6,179 nucleotides of DNA from contig CAKVMF010000059.1 of assembly GCA_934771675.1 (NCBI GenBank), positions 1 to 6,179 of the forward strand. The letters run 5' to 3'. Of the stretch, positions 4,328-6,179 are shown piece after piece. The translations under genes and the position numbers were made by a program. A model generated the notes under the pieces. It saw only the letters and a list, made by a program, of their open reading frames with translations. It ran no database searches and was not told where the DNA came from. Source of the DNA: an uncultured Clostridia bacterium. Its GTDB lineage: Bacteria; Bacillota; Clostridia; Christensenellales; UBA1242. Positions within the stretch are counted from its first letter, which is position 1, and the number at the start of each line of letters is the position of its first letter.

Positions 4328-5916
4328 ATTGAAGAGATAAAAGCTTTGAACAAAGGATGTGCCTTGTCTGGATGGCTTTTAAATTCTGGATGGAACTGCG
4401 AAGCAACAAAGAACTTGTTTGCTGGGATTTCAACAATCTCAACCAAATCACGTTCTGGATTGATTCCACTTGCAATCATTCCATTTTTTTCAAATTCTTT
4501 TTTGAACTTGTTGTTAAATTCATATCTGTGACGATGACGTTCCGAAATCATCTTTGTGCCATAAGCAGCGTAAGCTTTTGTGCCTTCCTTGAGTTCACAA
4601 GGATAAGCCCCTAAACGCATTGTTCCGCCCTTATCTGAAATATGTTTTTGATCTTCCATAATATCAATAACATTATGTTTTGTGTTTGGATCAAATTCAG
4701 CAGAAGTTGCGTCCAAGTATCCCAAAACATCTCTTGCAAATTCAATAACAGCAATTTGCATACCAAGACAAAGTCCAAGATAAGGAATATCATGTTCCCT
4801 TGCGTATTTTGCCGCTTGAATTTTGCCTTCGATTCCACGAGTTCCAAATCCACCAGGAACAACAATACCTTGCATTCCTTCAAGAATTTTTTCAGCACCT
4901 TGCTCTTCAATATCAATTGAACTTACAAGTTTAACTTTAACATCAACATTATTTGCATAGCCTGCATGCTTAAGAGCTTCAGTAACTGAAATATAAGCAT
5001 CGGCAACAGCTGTGTATTTTCCAACAATAGCAACTTGAACTTGCTTTTTTGGTTTCAAAACAAGTTTAACAAGTTTTTTCCATTCGCTCATGTTTGCTTT
5101 TTTTGTTTTAAGTTTCAATTGTTTGCAAACAATGGTGTCAAGACCTTCTGCTTGAAGCATGAGAGGCACTTCATACAAGCATTTTGCATCGCTGTTGTGA
5201 ATAACATATTCCTTCCCACGAAGGTTGCAAAACATTGCAAGTTTTTCTTTCATTTCATCATCAACAACAATTCCCGCATTGGTTCTACAAATCAAAACAT
5301 CTGGTTGAATACCAAGCCTTGTGAGCTCTTTTACACTGTTTTGAGCTGGTTTTGTTTTAACTTCTTTTGCAGCTTCAAGATAAGGCAAAAGTGCAACATG
5401 AACAAACATCAAATTGCTTGGGCCAACTTCCATACGTAGCTGTCTAACAGCTTCCAAAAATGACAAGCCTTCAATATCACCAACAGTTCCACCAATTTCA
5501 ACAATAACAACATCAACATCTGGTTTTGCAACACTTTTAATCATGTCTTTGATTTCGTTGGTTACATGTGGGACAACTTGAATAGTTCTTCCAAGATATT
5601 CCCCAGCCCTTTCCTTTTGAATAATGTGGCTGTAAATTTTTCCACTTGTGTAATTGCAATTCTTGTCACAAGAAAGTCCCAAAAATCTTTCATAGTGACC
5701 AATATCAAGGTCGGTTTCAGTTCCATCATCGGTAACAAAAACTTCACCGTGTTGATATGGGCTCATAGTTCCAGGGTCAACATTTATATAAGGATCAAGT
5801 TTTTGAACGGCAACTTTGAGTCCCCTACTTATCAAAAGTCTACCAAGACTTGCTGCTGTTATACCTTTTCCCAAACTTGAAACAACACCACCAGTAACAA
5901 TTATAAATTTGCTCAT
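4309..5916 (-). CDS. pyrG: CTP synthase (glutamine-hydrolysing)
   Basis: A 535-residue enzyme, the usual length, converting UTP to CTP with ATP and glutamine: the last step of de novo pyrimidine nucleotide synthesis, in the cytoplasm. The N-terminal amidoligase domain (about 1-270) shows the P-loop GGVVSSLGKG (9-18), KLDPYINVDPGTM (39-51), the metal ligands Asp71 (in TDLDIGHYERF) and Glu139 (in VEIGGTVGD), and the UTP/CTP loop KTKPAQNSVKEL (187-198). The C-terminal class I glutaminase domain (about 293-530) shows PGGFGTRG, the nucleophile Cys383 in GLCLGMQ, and the triad His509/Glu511 in FHPE. In the UTP loop the more usual Thr-Gln-His reads Ala-Gln-Asn. GAGAGG (5930-5925) lies 8 bases before the ATG. 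The last five residues fall within an inverted-repeat element. The gene stands alone on its strand and is convergent with the ZIP gene. Confidence 0.98.
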   Translation of the reverse strand: MSKFIIVTGGVVSSLGKGITAASLGRLLISRGLKVAVQKLDPYINVDPGTMSPYQHGEVFVTDDGTETDLDIGHYERFLGLSCDKNCNYTSGKIYSHIIQKERAGEYLGRTIQVVPHVTNEIKDMIKSVAKPDVDVVIVEIGGTVGDIEGLSFLEAVRQLRMEVGPSNLMFVHVALLPYLEAAKEVKTKPAQNSVKELTRLGIQPDVLICRTNAGIVVDDEMKEKLAMFCNLRGKEYVIHNSDAKCLYEVPLMLQAEGLDTIVCKQLKLKTKKANMSEWKKLVKLVLKPKKQVQVAIVGKYTAVADAYISVTEALKHAGYANNVDVKVKLVSSIDIEEQGAEKILEGMQGIVVPGGFGTRGIEGKIQAAKYAREHDIPYLGLCLGMQIAVIEFARDVLGYLDATSAEFDPNTKHNVIDIMEDQKHISDKGGTMRLGAYPCELKEGTKAYAAYGTKMISERHRHRYEFNNKFKKEFEKNGMIASGINPERDLVEIVEIPANKFFVASQFHPEFKSHPDKAHPLFKAFISSISSGKN

Positions 5917-6004
5917 AAAAAATACCTCTCATCTTAAAAAATATACACTCAATTATATTCATCGTCTTTTTTTTAAGATAGCAATTTAAATAACCCCAAA
6001 AAAC

Positions 6005-6033
6005 TTTATAAAATTTTAATGAAATCAATAAAC
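6005..6033 (-). promoter_or_regulatory. Candidate pyrG promoter
   Basis: On the minus strand TATAAA (6010-6005) is followed, after 7 bases, by GGGG (5997-5994), a natural start point. The -35 region (about 6033-6028, GTTTAT) is poor and lies within the 6022-6045 palindrome, so an activator may be involved. A competing -10, TATAAT at 5957-5952, lies closer to the gene, also with a weak -35. Which is used cannot be decided by eye. Confidence 0.4.
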
Positions 6034-6045
6034 TAATATTGATTT
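6022..6045. promoter_or_regulatory. 24-base palindrome in the divergent control region (possible operator)
   Basis: AAATCAATA (6022-6030) and TATTGATTT (6037-6045) are perfect reverse complements separated by 6 bases. The site covers the -35 region of the candidate pyrG promoter and lies 12 bases upstream of the -35 of the rightward promoter. Dyads of this size and spacing suit a dimeric regulator, but AT-rich DNA makes chance palindromes commoner. Confidence 0.4.
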
Positions 6046-6056
6046 ATTTGATTGTT

Positions 6057-6086
6057 TTGCCAAAAAAGTTGTATATTTGATATATA
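6057..6086 (+). promoter_or_regulatory. Promoter of the rightward gene at the window end
   Basis: TTGCCA 6057-6062 (5 of 6 to consensus), an 18-base spacer, TATATA 6081-6086 preceded by TGA (extended -10). The predicted start near 6093 gives a leader of about 30 bases before the ATG at 6125. Confidence 0.55.
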
Positions 6087-6124
6087 TCCCCCTCTTTTTT
6101 TTAAAATTAATTTTGAAGGTATCT

Positions 6125-6179
6125 ATGATTATAAATATTTATCTATGCGGAGTGATATTTTTTGTGCTTGCAATAGTTC
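6125..6179 (+). CDS. N-terminus of a membrane or exported protein (3' end outside the window)
   Basis: ATG 6125 opens a frame to the window end giving 18 residues, MIINIYLCGVIFFVLAIV. AAGG (6116-6119, within TTTTGAAGGT) lies 5 bases upstream, and a plausible promoter lies 40 bases further up. The stretch is almost wholly hydrophobic, so it is probably a first transmembrane helix or an uncleaved signal anchor; there is no basic residue near the start. The family cannot be told from this length. It is divergent from pyrG and may share its control region. Confidence 0.65.
   Translation, partial: MIINIYLCGVIFFVLAIV

Noticed and set aside
4179..4475. A 98-codon minus-strand frame at the end of pyrG
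   Set aside because: It lies largely inside pyrG in another frame, runs through the hairpin element, lacks a good ribosome site and resembles no protein.
5917..6000. B. subtilis-type CTP-sensitive poly-G attenuation of pyrG
   Set aside because: There is no GGGC start, no C/U-rich arm to pair with poly-G, and no terminator with a T-run ahead of the gene.
1..6179. CRISPR arrays, tRNA or rRNA genes, transposase or phage genes
   Set aside because: No regularly spaced direct repeats, cloverleaf sequences, rRNA signatures or recombinase motifs were seen on either strand.

Overview
The window is AT-rich (about one third G+C by eye). It has compact genes, purine-rich Shine-Dalgarno sites 5-9 bases before the starts, TTGACA/TATAAT-type promoters (several with extended -10 TGn) and intrinsic terminators ending in T-runs. 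It uses the standard code. This fits a low-GC Bacillota-type bacterium, perhaps one of the uncultured AT-rich gut Clostridia-like lineages. That placement is inferred from style and protein character, not from a marker gene.

Layout, left to right. (1) Positions 1-257 hold the 3' end of an unrecognised, Asn/Thr-rich protein gene on the + strand, closed by a bidirectional terminator. (2) A two-gene minus-strand operon (1444 to 304) encodes a HAD-type 5'(3')-nucleotidase-like protein and, one base after its stop, a histidine-phosphatase (phosphoglycerate-mutase-like) protein. It is driven by a near-consensus promoter at 1492-1464. (3) Reading the other way, a promoter at 1541-1568 starts a roughly 275-base leader in front of tyrS (1852-3102), followed by a clear terminator. 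(4) A ZIP-family metal transporter gene (3256-4023) has its own promoter. (5) An intergenic stretch holds a GC-rich REP-like repeat and a 130-base hairpin-forming element whose right arm supplies the last codons of pyrG. (6) pyrG (CTP synthase) lies on the minus strand, 5916 to 4309. (7) A divergent regulatory region contains a 24-base palindrome. (8) The first 18 codons of a membrane or exported protein gene run off the right end.

The main discovery is the tyrS leader. It encodes a 15-residue peptide, MKNTLFTLASYYYCI, with three consecutive tyrosine codons. It is followed by RNA segments that can form three alternating hairpins: 1:2 (1633-1643 with 1649-1659), 2:3 (1645-1655 with 1696-1706, 11 perfect pairs) and 3:4 (a terminator, 1691-1720 plus a T-run). 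This is the full architecture of trp/his/pheST-style ribosome-mediated attenuation, but set up to sense tyrosyl-tRNA and placed before the tyrosyl-tRNA synthetase gene. In low-GC Gram-positives that gene is classically controlled by a T-box, and no T-box is visible here. A plausible second promoter between the attenuator and tyrS may provide basal expression.

The genes do not form one pathway. The nucleotidase-like protein and CTP synthase both touch nucleotide metabolism, TyrS serves translation, and the ZIP protein serves metal uptake. The window reads as an ordinary housekeeping region with one notable regulatory device.
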